Part shown: positions 41,025 to 50,029 of the stretch, piece after piece | Layout of the letters: each line of letters begins with the position of its first letter | Numbering within the stretch: position 1 is the first letter of the stretch | Source of the DNA: Mucilaginibacter sp. SMC90 | Lineage (GTDB): Bacteria > Bacteroidota > Bacteroidia > Sphingobacteriales > Sphingobacteriaceae | Assembly (NCBI RefSeq): GCF_022811725.1 | Contig: NZ_CP094527.1 | Location: forward strand, 6,944,001 to 7,008,000 | DNA: 64,000 nucleotides | Direction: 5' to 3' | The notes under the pieces: model-generated | Told to the model about the DNA's origin: nothing | What the model saw: only the letters and a program-made list of their open reading frames with translations | The model's database searches: none | Made by a program: the position numbers and the translations under genes

Positions 41025-43466
41025 TTAATTGCGGCTTCCGCTGCTGGCATCATCATTATTGATACCACGTTGGTTTTTCTTTATGCTACTGTTAAGCCTG
41101 CCAAATTTGTAGTACACGCTTACGTTTATAGTACGATAAAAATTGTTGTTTGCCGTATAGGTTTCAAATCCATCGCCTTTTGTATAAAAGTCGAGCTTGT
41201 TGAATTTTTTAAATGGATTGTTAATGTTTAACGCTATCCCGGCTTTTTCTTTAAACAAAGTTTTGCTGCCGCTGATAGAACTGAAGAAGAAGTAATTGTC
41301 TTTACCCTGCAATAATACATAACGGCTATCATAGCCAATATTTAAACCGGCACGATAGCCACCGTCAAATTTATAGGTGGTATAAGTAAAAATATGCCCC
41401 TGTTTGCCGCTGTTACTAAATAACGAACCATTATAATATCCCCTCAGCCAAACAAACATCAACTCGGCATTCACATTTACATTTAGTTTAGGGGTTATTG
41501 GGTAATTGACACTCAAATCAAAACCCCAGTTTTTGTTAGATCCAACGTTAGCATAGGTAGTGGTAGTAACACCTGCTGTATCAACACTGGCAAGGTTTTG
41601 TACCGTATTGTTTGCAAATGAATAATTGGTGCTCAAATTGATAGATCCTTTGGCAAAGTTACTATAGCCAAGTTCAAAATTATTGGTGACTGCCGCCCTC
41701 AGGTTAGGATTACCTACGTTGCGGTACTGCGGGTTGGAAATATCGGTATAAGGATTAAGCTGATAAATGCCCGGGCGCTGAATGCGTTGAGTAAAACCCA
41801 ATGTTAAACTACTGCTTTTCAGGCTTCGTTGTATAGATGCTGAGGGTACAAAGTTATCGTAATCCTGGTTAACGGGGGGTTGCCCAACAGCGAAATCGGC
41901 ATTAACTGTCGTATGCTCCAGGCGCATACCTGCTTTAAAAGCCCATTTGGTTAACTTAACCGAATAGGAGTTGTACAACCCGTAAATATTCTGCTTGTAT
42001 GTAAAGTTATTTACCTGCGCCGGATCGGCGTGATATTCGTTATCAGCATCACTTTTTACATCGGTGTTAAACTGACTGTAATTATTACGGAGTGTTGCTT
42101 TGCCCCCGGCCTCAACTGTAAAAATTTTGGACGGCTGGATATAATCTAATTGAAAAGCATGTTGCTTTGAACCCGATTTATTGTACTGTCTGTAATCATC
42201 CGGTATGCCTGTACCAATATTATCGCTGCCCTTTGTAGCCTCATTGTTTTGAACGTTATCGTTATAATTATATTTATAGGATACTGTAAGCAGTTGCTCC
42301 TTGTTTTTCTTAAAACCTAATTGATAGTTCAAGCCCACATCCGATCCGTTGAAATCGCCGCTACCATTGTTGAACAAGCGATAAAATTGCTTTATGACGT
42401 CTACGCTGTCTCGCTGGGTTGTAACCTGGTTGTTTTGCTGATTATTTTTACCATGATAAAAATCAAACATACCGGTAATAAGGTTCAGGGTATCTATTTC
42501 ATAACTTAATTCGCCACTGCCATAAGTATTTTTGCCGCTATTGCCCCGCGTACCGGTTTGACTAAGTGAAGCTTTAGGATCATCAAAGGAGGTCATGGCT
42601 TCAAAAGAAGAAGTTCGCATCGGCCGGTAGTTGTACCCTGCATATCCGCTAAAGCCAAACTTGCCTTGCTTCAACGTTAAATTTACATTCGCCCGCTCGC
42701 CATAAACGCTGTTATAACCGGTATTGATGCTCACATTATAGCCCTGGTCAGCATTCTTTTTTGTAATAATGTTGATGATACCAGCCAAGCCTTCGGCATC
42801 ATATTTTGCGGGCGGCGTGGTGATCACTTCTATCTTTTCAATATTGGCTGCAGGCATGGATTTCAACACATCCGATGGATTTTTAGCCATCATAGCCGAT
42901 TCTTTACCATTGATCAGGATCTTGTAATTATCATTTCCACGTAGCTTAATTGCATCGTTTCCATCAACAGACAGTAATGGCACCTTGCGGATCATATCCA
43001 GCGCAGTGATCGATTTACTTTCAGGATCAGCCTGCACATCATAGCTCAGGCGGTCAACTTCCTGTTTCATTACCGGCCTCACCGCTGTAACGGTAACCTC
43101 CTTTAATTGCTTGCTTGATGCCGAAAGCAGGATTCGGCCTGCATTAAATATACTATTAACAGGTTTTACTGTTATGGTTTTAGTAGCATAGCCAATAAAA
43201 ACAGCTACTAACTGGTACGTTTTACCTTCGGGTGCTTTCAGCTCAAAACTGCCATCATCTTTAGCCAGCGTACTTTTTACGGGGGCTTTGGTAGCAGCAT
43301 CCTGCAGGGCAACTGTAACATAACCCATTGGTTTGTTCACAGCCGAATCAATGATAGTACCTTTTACAGTAATATTGGATACAGCAGGAGTAACAGCAGT
43401 TTTTGTTTGGGCAAATAAGAGCGTAGAAAAGCAACAGCAAAGTACCGTTAGCAGGATTTGTTTCAT
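41025..43466 (-). CDS. Outer-membrane beta-barrel receptor, copy 2 (tandem paralogue)
   Basis: The 813-residue protein starts at ATG 43466 (MKQILLTVLCCCFSTLLFAQ, signal peptide). It has the same order as its neighbour: carboxypeptidase-like domain, plug (KYDAEGLAGIINIITKKNADQGYN is identical in both) and barrel. The N-terminal 240 residues are far more conserved between the copies than the barrel, whose loops have diverged; this fits selection on ligand-contacting loops. It is the upstream copy, and 108 bases separate the two genes. Confidence 0.9.
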   Translation of the reverse strand: MKQILLTVLCCCFSTLLFAQTKTAVTPAVSNITVKGTIIDSAVNKPMGYVTVALQDAATKAPVKSTLAKDDGSFELKAPEGKTYQLVAVFIGYATKTITVKPVNSIFNAGRILLSASSKQLKEVTVTAVRPVMKQEVDRLSYDVQADPESKSITALDMIRKVPLLSVDGNDAIKLRGNDNYKILINGKESAMMAKNPSDVLKSMPAANIEKIEVITTPPAKYDAEGLAGIINIITKKNADQGYNVSINTGYNSVYGERANVNLTLKQGKFGFSGYAGYNYRPMRTSSFEAMTSFDDPKASLSQTGTRGNSGKNTYGSGELSYEIDTLNLITGMFDFYHGKNNQQNNQVTTQRDSVDVIKQFYRLFNNGSGDFNGSDVGLNYQLGFKKNKEQLLTVSYKYNYNDNVQNNEATKGSDNIGTGIPDDYRQYNKSGSKQHAFQLDYIQPSKIFTVEAGGKATLRNNYSQFNTDVKSDADNEYHADPAQVNNFTYKQNIYGLYNSYSVKLTKWAFKAGMRLEHTTVNADFAVGQPPVNQDYDNFVPSASIQRSLKSSSLTLGFTQRIQRPGIYQLNPYTDISNPQYRNVGNPNLRAAVTNNFELGYSNFAKGSINLSTNYSFANNTVQNLASVDTAGVTTTTYANVGSNKNWGFDLSVNYPITPKLNVNVNAELMFVWLRGYYNGSLFSNSGKQGHIFTYTTYKFDGGYRAGLNIGYDSRYVLLQGKDNYFFFSSISGSKTLFKEKAGIALNINNPFKKFNKLDFYTKGDGFETYTANNNFYRTINVSVYYKFGRLNSSIKKNQRGINNDDASSGSRN

Positions 43467-43571
43467 AAGGTTTTTTAAGGTTAAATAGACGTAAGAGCAC
43501 ATTGGTGTGTTACAATACGAATTACGATTTGAACGGATTTTTAACTAATATATTAGTTTGTAACAGGGTTG

Positions 43572-44132
43572 TTACTTATTGTAACGGGTCATGGTAAGTT
43601 CGGTTCCAATGGCGGCAAAACTCTTGATCATTTCTATCGAGCGGTCTATCAGTGCAGGAAGTTCGGGCTGCTCATCTTTATCAAAGGGGCTCAGCACAAA
43701 ATCAACCTGACGGCCTTTAGGATAATTATCGCCAATACCAAAACGCAGGCGTGCATAGTTGTTATTGCCCAATACAGCTTCAATATTTTTAAGACCGTTA
43801 TGCCCGGCGGCACTGCCTTTGGGCTTTAAGCGCAGGGTGCCCAGAGGCAACGCAAGGTCATCTACAATAACCAAAACATTCTCAACCGGAATTTTCAGGT
43901 CTTTCATCCAGTAGCTTAAGGCTTTGCCACTCAGATTCATATAGGTAGTTGGCTTAATAAGGCAAAGGGTGCGGCCTTTAAATGAAGTTTCGGTATAATA
44001 GGCCAAACGCGAGTTTTGGAACCTTGTTCCCTCCTGCTTAGCCAGCTCGTCTAATACCATAAAACCAATATTGTGCCTGGTATCTGCATACTCCGGACCA
44101 ATATTCCCTAAACCTACTATTAAATATTTCAT
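43572..44132 (-). CDS. pth: Peptidyl-tRNA hydrolase
   Basis: Pth releases tRNA from peptidyl-tRNA that drops off the ribosome. The 186-residue protein has the catalytic His20 in DTRHNIGF and family blocks KPTTYMNLSG, VIVDDLALPLG and GSAAGHNGLKNI. It belongs to the prs-rplY-pth neighbourhood that is conserved in many bacteria. Here a terminator and a GC-rich palindrome separate it from rplY. Confidence 0.95.
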   Translation of the reverse strand: MKYLIVGLGNIGPEYADTRHNIGFMVLDELAKQEGTRFQNSRLAYYTETSFKGRTLCLIKPTTYMNLSGKALSYWMKDLKIPVENVLVIVDDLALPLGTLRLKPKGSAAGHNGLKNIEAVLGNNNYARLRFGIGDNYPKGRQVDFVLSPFDKDEQPELPALIDRSIEMIKSFAAIGTELTMTRYNK

Positions 44133-44194
44133 GCCCCCTGGCCTCCGCTAATCAGCGGAGAAATTTGATTGATTATTATTTAACAGGCTCTATT

Positions 44195-44305
44195 TTTTGG
44201 CTCCCCTCTTGAGAGGGGGCGCGTTTGGCGGTGCGGTAGCCAGGGTGTGTTATACATCATGCTGAATAACACACCCCTCCTCCCCTCTCAAGAGGGGAAT
44301 CGCAC
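44195..44305. repeat. CCCCTCTTGAGAGGGG palindrome between rplY and pth
   Basis: The arms GGCTCCCCTCTTGAGAGGGG and CCCCTCTCAAGAGGGGAATC, with inner GGGTGTGTTAT/AATAACACACCC, form a two-level hairpin. Related words (ACCCCTCTTT, AGAGAGGGGT, GGGTGAGTC) occur near 6070 and at 57480-57618. Confidence 0.7.
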
Positions 44306-44353
44306 AAGCCTACGCTTTTAAAAAAAGCCTCGCCGTTTTCTATTTCAAAATAA

Positions 44354-44386
44354 ACAAAAACAGCGATAAGTTTCCCTATCGCTGTT
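44354..44386 (-). terminator. Terminator of rplY
   Basis: On the minus strand ACAGCGATA-GGGAAAC-TTATCGCTGT is followed by TTTTGTTT, about 25 bases after the stop. Confidence 0.85.
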
Positions 44387-44407
44387 TTGATAATTTGCTA
44401 AGCAAAA

Positions 44408-44992
44408 TTATTTTTTACCTTGAGCTGCTTCCTGCTCTGCCTGACGTAATGCACGTGAGGTAGTTACAGAAACAATGGTATCTTCTTTAGCGTTAGTGAT
44501 CACCAAGTTATCTAATTTAATATCAGACACTTTTACTGATTTACCTACTTCTAAAGACTCAATGCTTACTTCAATAGCATCAAGATGATCTTTAGGAAGC
44601 GCTTTGATACGCAGTTTCCTTAATTTTTGAACCAGTTTACCACCTACTTTAACACCTGGAGAAGTACCGGTTAATTTTACCGGGATCTCAATAGTGATCG
44701 GTTTTTTCTCGTCTAACAATAAAAAGTCAACGTGAGTGATTTTTTCAGTTAGTGGGTGAAATTGGATGTCTTTGATGATAGCTTGTGATTTAACACCAGC
44801 AACTTCAAGATCGATGAAATGAACAACCGGAGTGTAAACTACGGTCCTCAAATCAGCTGCGGACACTGCAAAGTGGGTTTGTGTAGCACCACCATAAAGA
44901 ACTGCAGGCACCTGGCCATTGTAACGCAGCTCTTTCGCGTCTCTTTTCCCTACGTTCTCTCTTAGAGAACCGCTAATAGCAATTGATTTCAT
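44408..44992 (-). CDS. rplY: Ribosomal protein L25, general stress protein Ctc form
   Basis: The 194-residue protein is the long Ctc form of bL25: an N-terminal L25 domain (about 1-92: GSLRENVGKRDAKELRYNGQVPAVLYGG, 5S rRNA binding) plus the C-terminal TL5/CTC beta domain (about 100-185). It is part of the large ribosomal subunit. It is flanked by prs upstream and pth downstream, all on the minus strand. Confidence 0.95.
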   Translation of the reverse strand: MKSIAISGSLRENVGKRDAKELRYNGQVPAVLYGGATQTHFAVSAADLRTVVYTPVVHFIDLEVAGVKSQAIIKDIQFHPLTEKITHVDFLLLDEKKPITIEIPVKLTGTSPGVKVGGKLVQKLRKLRIKALPKDHLDAIEVSIESLEVGKSVKVSDIKLDNLVITNAKEDTIVSVTTSRALRQAEQEAAQGKK

Positions 44993-45009
44993 TTTTATTT
45001 ATTTGTTTA

Positions 45010-45125
45010 TTATTTAGTTCATGGTTCACAGATCATTGTTCATGGCCTACTACCCATAAAATCTTTATTCGTTTTCATTTCACGGTTGGCAATATACTAT
45101 GAACCATCAACCATGATCTATGAAC
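45010..45125. repeat. Word-repeat hairpin between prs and rplY
   Basis: The left arm repeats GTTCATGGTTCACAG/TTGTTCATGG. The right arm repeats the complement (CTATGAACCATCAACCATG, ATCTATGAAC). It fills the gap between two co-directional genes, like the hairpins in the haem region but with another word. Confidence 0.7.
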
Positions 45126-45128
45126 TTC

Positions 45129-46073
45129 TTAGTCCACCTTAAACAAGGTACTTATCGAACCGTGTTCGTTTACGTTGCTTATCGCTTTAGCAAACAGTTC
45201 GGCAGTTGAAAGCACTTTTATTTTAGGGCTTTGTTGTTTCAACGGTATAGTATCGGTAACTATCAGTTCGGTTAATGCCGAGTTTTCGATAGTTTCATAA
45301 GCTTTACCTGATAAAACGGGGTGCGTACAAACTGCGCGTACGCTGCGTGCACCACGCTCCATGATCAAGCCGGCTGCTTTTGCAAGGGTACCTGCAGTAT
45401 CGCAGATATCATCAATAAGTACAATATCCTGATCGGTAACGTCACCAATCAGCGTCATGGCTTCAATTTCGTTGGCGCGTTTACGGCGTTTATCGCAAAT
45501 TACCACTTCGGCATTAAAGAACTTGGCAAAGCTGCGGGCCCTGTATGAACCGCCCATATCAGGCGAAGCAATAGTAAGGTGGCCTAAGCCAAGGCTTTTG
45601 ATATAAGGTACAAAAATGATAGATGCGTCCAGGTGATCAACCGGAACATCAAAAAAGCCCTGAATTTGCGCTGCGTGCAAATCCATGGTCATGATACGGT
45701 TAATGCCTGCTGCAACTAACAAGTTGGCTACCAGCTTTGCGCCAATAGCAACACGAGGTTTGTCTTTCCTGTCCTGACGGGCCAAACCAAAATAAGGAAT
45801 AACGGCATTTACATAATGAGCAGATGCGCGGCGGGCGGCATCAATCATCATTAGCAACTCCATTAAATTATCAGTAGGCTGGTGGGTAGACTGGATCAGA
45901 AAAACATCAGATCCCCTGACAGATTCATTAAAATGCGGCTGATATTCACCATCGCTGAAACGCGATATCACAACTTCACCTAATTCACGACCATAAGCAT
46001 CAGCTATAAGATGCGCAAGCTCCTGCGAGCCTGATCCTGCAAATAACTTAACCGGGTTAAATTGTAAGGGCAT
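45129..46073 (-). CDS. prs: Ribose-phosphate pyrophosphokinase
   Basis: Prs makes PRPP from ribose-5-phosphate and ATP. The 314-residue protein starts at ATG 46073 (MPLQFNPVKLFAGSGSQEL). It has the ATP-binding flexible loop YFGLARQDRKDKPR, the DLHAAQIQGFFDVPVDHL region and the PRPP-binding loop IVLIDDICDTAGTLAKA. The open frame continues upstream to 46256, but that part consists of the word-repeat hairpin and the tRNA, so it is rejected. Confidence 0.95.
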   Translation of the reverse strand: MPLQFNPVKLFAGSGSQELAHLIADAYGRELGEVVISRFSDGEYQPHFNESVRGSDVFLIQSTHQPTDNLMELLMMIDAARRASAHYVNAVIPYFGLARQDRKDKPRVAIGAKLVANLLVAAGINRIMTMDLHAAQIQGFFDVPVDHLDASIIFVPYIKSLGLGHLTIASPDMGGSYRARSFAKFFNAEVVICDKRRKRANEIEAMTLIGDVTDQDIVLIDDICDTAGTLAKAAGLIMERGARSVRAVCTHPVLSGKAYETIENSALTELIVTDTIPLKQQSPKIKVLSTAELFAKAISNVNEHGSISTLFKVD

Positions 46074-46074
46074 T

Positions 46075-46222
46075 TTGATTTTGGATTTGGGATATTCGAT
46101 TTCGGATTTACTTGTCCTCAACCGTTGATCTTTTACAAATACAACCGTTATAAAACACAATTCGGATTTCAAGTTTTCAAAACGGAATAAATCCGAAATC
46201 AAAAATTCGAAATCCGAAATCT
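46075..46222. repeat. Word-repeat hairpin upstream of prs
   Basis: The left arm repeats GATTTTGGATTTGGGATATTC and GATTTCGGATTTA. The right arm repeats the complement (AATAAATCCGAAATC, AAAATTCGAAATCCGAAATC). It lies between tRNA-Gln and prs, ending six bases from the tRNA 3' end. Confidence 0.7.
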
Positions 46223-46227
46223 TAATG

Positions 46228-46298
46228 TTGCCCGACCAGGATTCGAACCTAGACAAACGGTACCAAAAACCGTCGTACTACCATTATACTATCAGGCA
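46228..46298 (-). tRNA. tRNA-Gln (anticodon TTG)
   Basis: The minus strand folds to a full cloverleaf. The acceptor arms are TGCCTGA/TCGGGCA (one G-T pair). The anticodon stem ACGGT/ACCGT encloses the loop TTTTGGT with anticodon TTG, and the T-arm contains GGTTCGAATCC. The discriminator base is A and the CCA end is not encoded, as is common in the group. Confidence 0.93.
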
Positions 46299-46512
46299 AT
46301 CTCCTTTGGTTTGTTTTACTCCCCGAAAAGGAATGCAAATATAGCGCGAATATTTGATTCTCAAAATAGAATTTTAAAAAAATTCATTATCAACTCAAAC
46401 ACAGCAAAATAAAATACAAATACACCTCAAAACAGCTCATTTAATGGTAACATCCCAATAGTTTTATTATTTTCGGCTGCATTAATCCTGTTTTTTTACA
46501 TAGCGTCCGAAC

Positions 46513-49500
46513 ATGAATTACAAAAAACTCAACAATATATTTGGCTGGATAGCCTTTATTATTGCCACAGTAACCTACATTTTAACCCTTGAGCCATCAT
46601 CAAGCTTTTGGGATTGCGGCGAATTTATTGCCTGTATTTATCGCCTGCAGGTAGCTCACCAGCCCGGGGCCCCTTTATTTACGATGATAGGTAAAGTATT
46701 CACCCTGCTATCAATGGGCGATAATACAAAAGTAGCCTACTGGGCCAATATGGCATCGGCACTGGCCAGCGGCGCTACCATCATGTTCCTGTTCTGGACT
46801 ATTACAGCCCTTGCCAAAAAGCTTTTGGTTAAGGCAGAAGAACAGCTTAATGTTACTAATCTTATCCTGATCATTGGCTCGGGCCTTGTGGGTGCCTTAG
46901 CCTATGCCTGGTCAGATACTTTTTGGTTCTCGGCAGTTGAATCGGAAGTGTATGCACAATCATCACTATGTACTGCAGTTGTATTTTGGGCAATATTGAA
47001 ATGGGATGCCCATGCAGATGAGCCTCATGCCGACAGGTGGATAGTTTTTATTGCCTATATAATGGGCCTTTCTATCGGGATCCACTTACTAAACCTGCTG
47101 GTGATCCCGGCTATTGGCCTGGTGATCTATTTCCGCAGAGTAAAAAATGTTACTACAAAAGGTACGCTGCTTACCTTTTTGGTAAGTGTTGTGGCATTGG
47201 CATTTGTACTTTGGGGCGTTATTCAATTTACGGTAAAAGGCGCGGCCTTTTCCGACCTGCTTTTTGTTAATACACTGGGTATGGGTTTCGGCAGTGGTGC
47301 CGTGGTATTTTTCATTTTATTGATCATCACCATTGTGGCGGGTATTTACTATACCATAAATCCTGTTAAACCTGCCATTATTTTAGCTGCCGTATGCTTT
47401 GTGCTTATATTAGGAATAAGCGGCGGCATTATTGGCCTGGTAGTAAGCGCTGGTATTTTAGCCTTATTGGAGTATGTGGTAAAAATTCGCGAAAAGCGTT
47501 TTGCACTTAACAGCTTCCTGATCTGCCTGCTGTTCATCCTGTTTGGCTACAGTTCGTTTGTGATGATCGTTGTACGTGCAAAAGCCAATCCTAACCTGAA
47601 CAACAGTGACCCTGAAAATGCCTTTGCTTTAAACAGCTACCTTAACCGCGATCAGTATGGCGATACGCCGTTATTGTACGGTCAGTTTTTTGATTCGGAA
47701 GCTACAGCCCAAACAGAAGGCGCAAATATTTACCGCCGCGGCCAAACCAAATACGAAGTTGCCGGTAAAAAATTAAATACAGTTTATGACCGCAATACCA
47801 TATTTCCGCGTATGTTCAGCGATAAGCCTGGTCACCCGGAATTTTATCGTGAGTGGACCGGCCTTGGCGAAAGCGAGCATCCAACCTTTGGTTCAAACAT
47901 CAACTTTTTTGCGAAATGGCAAATTAACCAGATGTATACCCGTTATTTTCTGTGGAATTTTGTTGGTCGTGCCAATGACCTTGACGGCCAGAGTTTAAAT
48001 TCAGGTGCCGATGGTGAATGGATCAGCGGATGGAATTTCAGCCAGCCTCTTCCCTATTCGGTTACCGAAAGCAAAAGCTATAACCGCCTGTTCTTTTTAC
48101 CACTTATTATTGGTTTGTTTGGCGCTGTATTTCATTTTACGCGCAACCAGCGCGAAGCCGGTGTTGTTGCCATTCTGTTTGTTTGTACCGGTTTGGCCAT
48201 TGTACTTTACCTTAACCAGGACCCGCTGCAACCCCGCGAGCGTGATTATGCCTATGCAGGTTCCTTTTATGCCTTTGCTATATGGATAGGTTTAGGTGTA
48301 ATTGGTATTGCCGATGTATTAAGCAAAAAGGTTAATGCAAAAGTTAGTGCCATTATATCAACAGCGGTTTGCCTTGTAGCTGCGCCTTTATTAATGGCCA
48401 ACCAGGAATGGGACGATCATGACCGCTCAACCAAGCTTACCCCGCATGATATGGCTTATAACTACCTTAATTCATGCGCGCCAAATGCTATTTTGTTTAC
48501 TTATGGCGATAATGACACCTACCCGCTTTGGTATATACAGGAGGTTGAAAACGTTCGCCCTGATGTGCGTATTGTAAACCTGAGCCTGCTGGGTACCGAC
48601 TGGTATATCCGCGGTATGAAAAACAAGATGAACGAATCGGAGCCACTGCCTATCAGCATGCCTAATGATAAGTTTAAACCGGGCGTACGCGATGTAATCT
48701 ATTTTAACGATCAGAAAATCCCTGAGGCTACCGAATTAAAAGATGTTTTTGATTTCATCACTTCTGATAAAAAGGAAGCCATGGTTGAGTACAATAACGG
48801 CGATGTTGCCAATTACCTGCCAACCAACAAGTTCAAATTAACCATTAATGCCGATGAGGTAATTAAAACAGGTTCGGTTGCCGCTGCCGATAAAGATAAG
48901 ATAGCCCCCGAAATGGACTGGACATTTAACGGCCGTTATGTTACCAAGGATGTGCTGGCCATGATGGACATCCTATCACATAATGACTGGAAGCGCCCTA
49001 TTTATTTTTCGGTAACAGTACCTAACAGTAATATGATAGGTTTGGATAAATACATGTACAACGAAGGATTTGCTTACCGCCTGCTGCCTTTAAAACCAGA
49101 TACAGCAGTTGGCCCGCTTGAGGCCAGCAACACTGGTAAAATGTATGAAAACATGATGACCAAATACAGGTGGGGCAACATGAAAAACGCCAGCTACCTT
49201 GATCATGAATCAATGACCATGTTTTACCCGCTCATCACCAGACTTTACTCAACCCTGGCTGATGACCTGGCAAAAGCAGGCAAACCTGATTCGGCCCGTA
49301 AGGTGCTTAAAAAATATGATGAGGTAATGCCAACAACCATTAACTCGTTAGAGATAGCGGTACGTAAATATTACATGATCGAAAACGCATACCGTTTAAA
49401 TGACATTCCGCTGGGCAATAAACTGGCTAACCTGGTTGATGATTACGTTAACAATCAGCTTAATTACAGCTATGCCCTGCTGCAAAAAGGTGAAACCAAT

Positions 49501-49650
49501 CTCGAAAACCGCGATCTGCAATATTCAATGCAGATATTAGGTGGCCTCGTAGAGTTTAGCAAGCAGTATAAACAACCGCAACTGTTCAACAAATTCACTA
49601 CGCAACTGAGTGGCTTTGAAAAGAAATTTGGAGTAACTGGGAAGAGATAG
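46513..49650 (+). CDS. DUF2723 multi-spanning membrane protein, probable lipid-linked glycosyltransferase
   Basis: The 1045-residue protein begins with the DUF2723 hallmark (YILTLEPSSSFWDCGEFI, about 22-39; the Asp and Glu correspond to the catalytic pair of the GT-C superfamily). About ten to twelve membrane helices up to residue 640 are followed by a large soluble C-terminal domain with helical repeats (about 900-1040). DUF2723 proteins are related to protein O-mannosyltransferases, and in Bacteroidota they may glycosylate exported proteins or lipids. Its length agrees with the family. A strong terminator follows the stop. Confidence 0.88.
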   Translation: MNYKKLNNIFGWIAFIIATVTYILTLEPSSSFWDCGEFIACIYRLQVAHQPGAPLFTMIGKVFTLLSMGDNTKVAYWANMASALASGATIMFLFWTITALAKKLLVKAEEQLNVTNLILIIGSGLVGALAYAWSDTFWFSAVESEVYAQSSLCTAVVFWAILKWDAHADEPHADRWIVFIAYIMGLSIGIHLLNLLVIPAIGLVIYFRRVKNVTTKGTLLTFLVSVVALAFVLWGVIQFTVKGAAFSDLLFVNTLGMGFGSGAVVFFILLIITIVAGIYYTINPVKPAIILAAVCFVLILGISGGIIGLVVSAGILALLEYVVKIREKRFALNSFLICLLFILFGYSSFVMIVVRAKANPNLNNSDPENAFALNSYLNRDQYGDTPLLYGQFFDSEATAQTEGANIYRRGQTKYEVAGKKLNTVYDRNTIFPRMFSDKPGHPEFYREWTGLGESEHPTFGSNINFFAKWQINQMYTRYFLWNFVGRANDLDGQSLNSGADGEWISGWNFSQPLPYSVTESKSYNRLFFLPLIIGLFGAVFHFTRNQREAGVVAILFVCTGLAIVLYLNQDPLQPRERDYAYAGSFYAFAIWIGLGVIGIADVLSKKVNAKVSAIISTAVCLVAAPLLMANQEWDDHDRSTKLTPHDMAYNYLNSCAPNAILFTYGDNDTYPLWYIQEVENVRPDVRIVNLSLLGTDWYIRGMKNKMNESEPLPISMPNDKFKPGVRDVIYFNDQKIPEATELKDVFDFITSDKKEAMVEYNNGDVANYLPTNKFKLTINADEVIKTGSVAAADKDKIAPEMDWTFNGRYVTKDVLAMMDILSHNDWKRPIYFSVTVPNSNMIGLDKYMYNEGFAYRLLPLKPDTAVGPLEASNTGKMYENMMTKYRWGNMKNASYLDHESMTMFYPLITRLYSTLADDLAKAGKPDSARKVLKKYDEVMPTTINSLEIAVRKYYMIENAYRLNDIPLGNKLANLVDDYVNNQLNYSYALLQKGETNLENRDLQYSMQILGGLVEFSKQYKQPQLFNKFTTQLSGFEKKFGVTGKR

Positions 49651-49671
49651 TTAACCGCTAATGCTTTTTTA

Positions 49672-49700
49672 AATGCCCGCCTGTGAGCGGGCATTTTTTG
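49672..49700 (+). terminator. Terminator of the DUF2723 gene
   Basis: AATGCCCGC-CTGTGA-GCGGGCATT is followed by TTTTG, about 22 bases after the stop codon. Confidence 0.9.
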
Positions 49701-49718
49701 TTCTTAACGGTCTTTATA

Positions 49719-49945
49719 CTGGTCGAAGTTTAGCGAAGCGTAACTTCGTCCTAAAATAGCTCAAGCTTTCGACAACTGGTCGAAGTTTAGCGGCAGCGTA
49801 ACTTCGTCCTAAAATAGCTCAAGCTTTCAGCTTGAGTGTCCATGTCTAAATACTATTTTAAATGAACATTAACCCAAATCGCGGAAGCAGAATGCTTCCG
49901 TGATTTTAGGACGAAGTTACGCTATCGCTAAACTTCGACCAGTAG
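49719..49945. repeat. Long hairpin with duplicated left arm
   Basis: The left arm ACTGGTCGAAGTTTAGCG...AGCGTAACTTCGTCC occurs twice in tandem (from 49719 and from about 49780). Each copy is followed by TAAAATAGCTCAAGCTTTC. Its reverse complement (TTAGGACGAAGTTACGCT...CTAAACTTCGACCAGT) ends the element at 49945. The loop holds AGCTTGAG and CGGAAGC/GCTTCCG sub-hairpins. Confidence 0.8.
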
Positions 49946-49995
49946 CAAATGACGATGCGGGCTATATGATTGAATTAAAACAACATGCTTATTTA

Positions 49996-50024
49996 TTGTT
50001 TATACTATGTGTAATTTATATTTG
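49996..50024 (+). promoter_or_regulatory. Promoter of the OmpR/HAMP-kinase operon
   Basis: TTG (49996-49998), an 18-base spacer and the exact -7 box TATATTTG (50017-50024) match the Bacteroidota consensus. The -7 box ends five bases before the ATG, so the mRNA would start at or next to the start codon (leaderless). Confidence 0.65.
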
Positions 50025-50029
50025 CCGTA

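Noticed and set aside
46074..46256. N-terminal extension of prs
   Set aside because: It would translate the word-repeat hairpin and the tRNA-Gln gene; the family start is at 46073.
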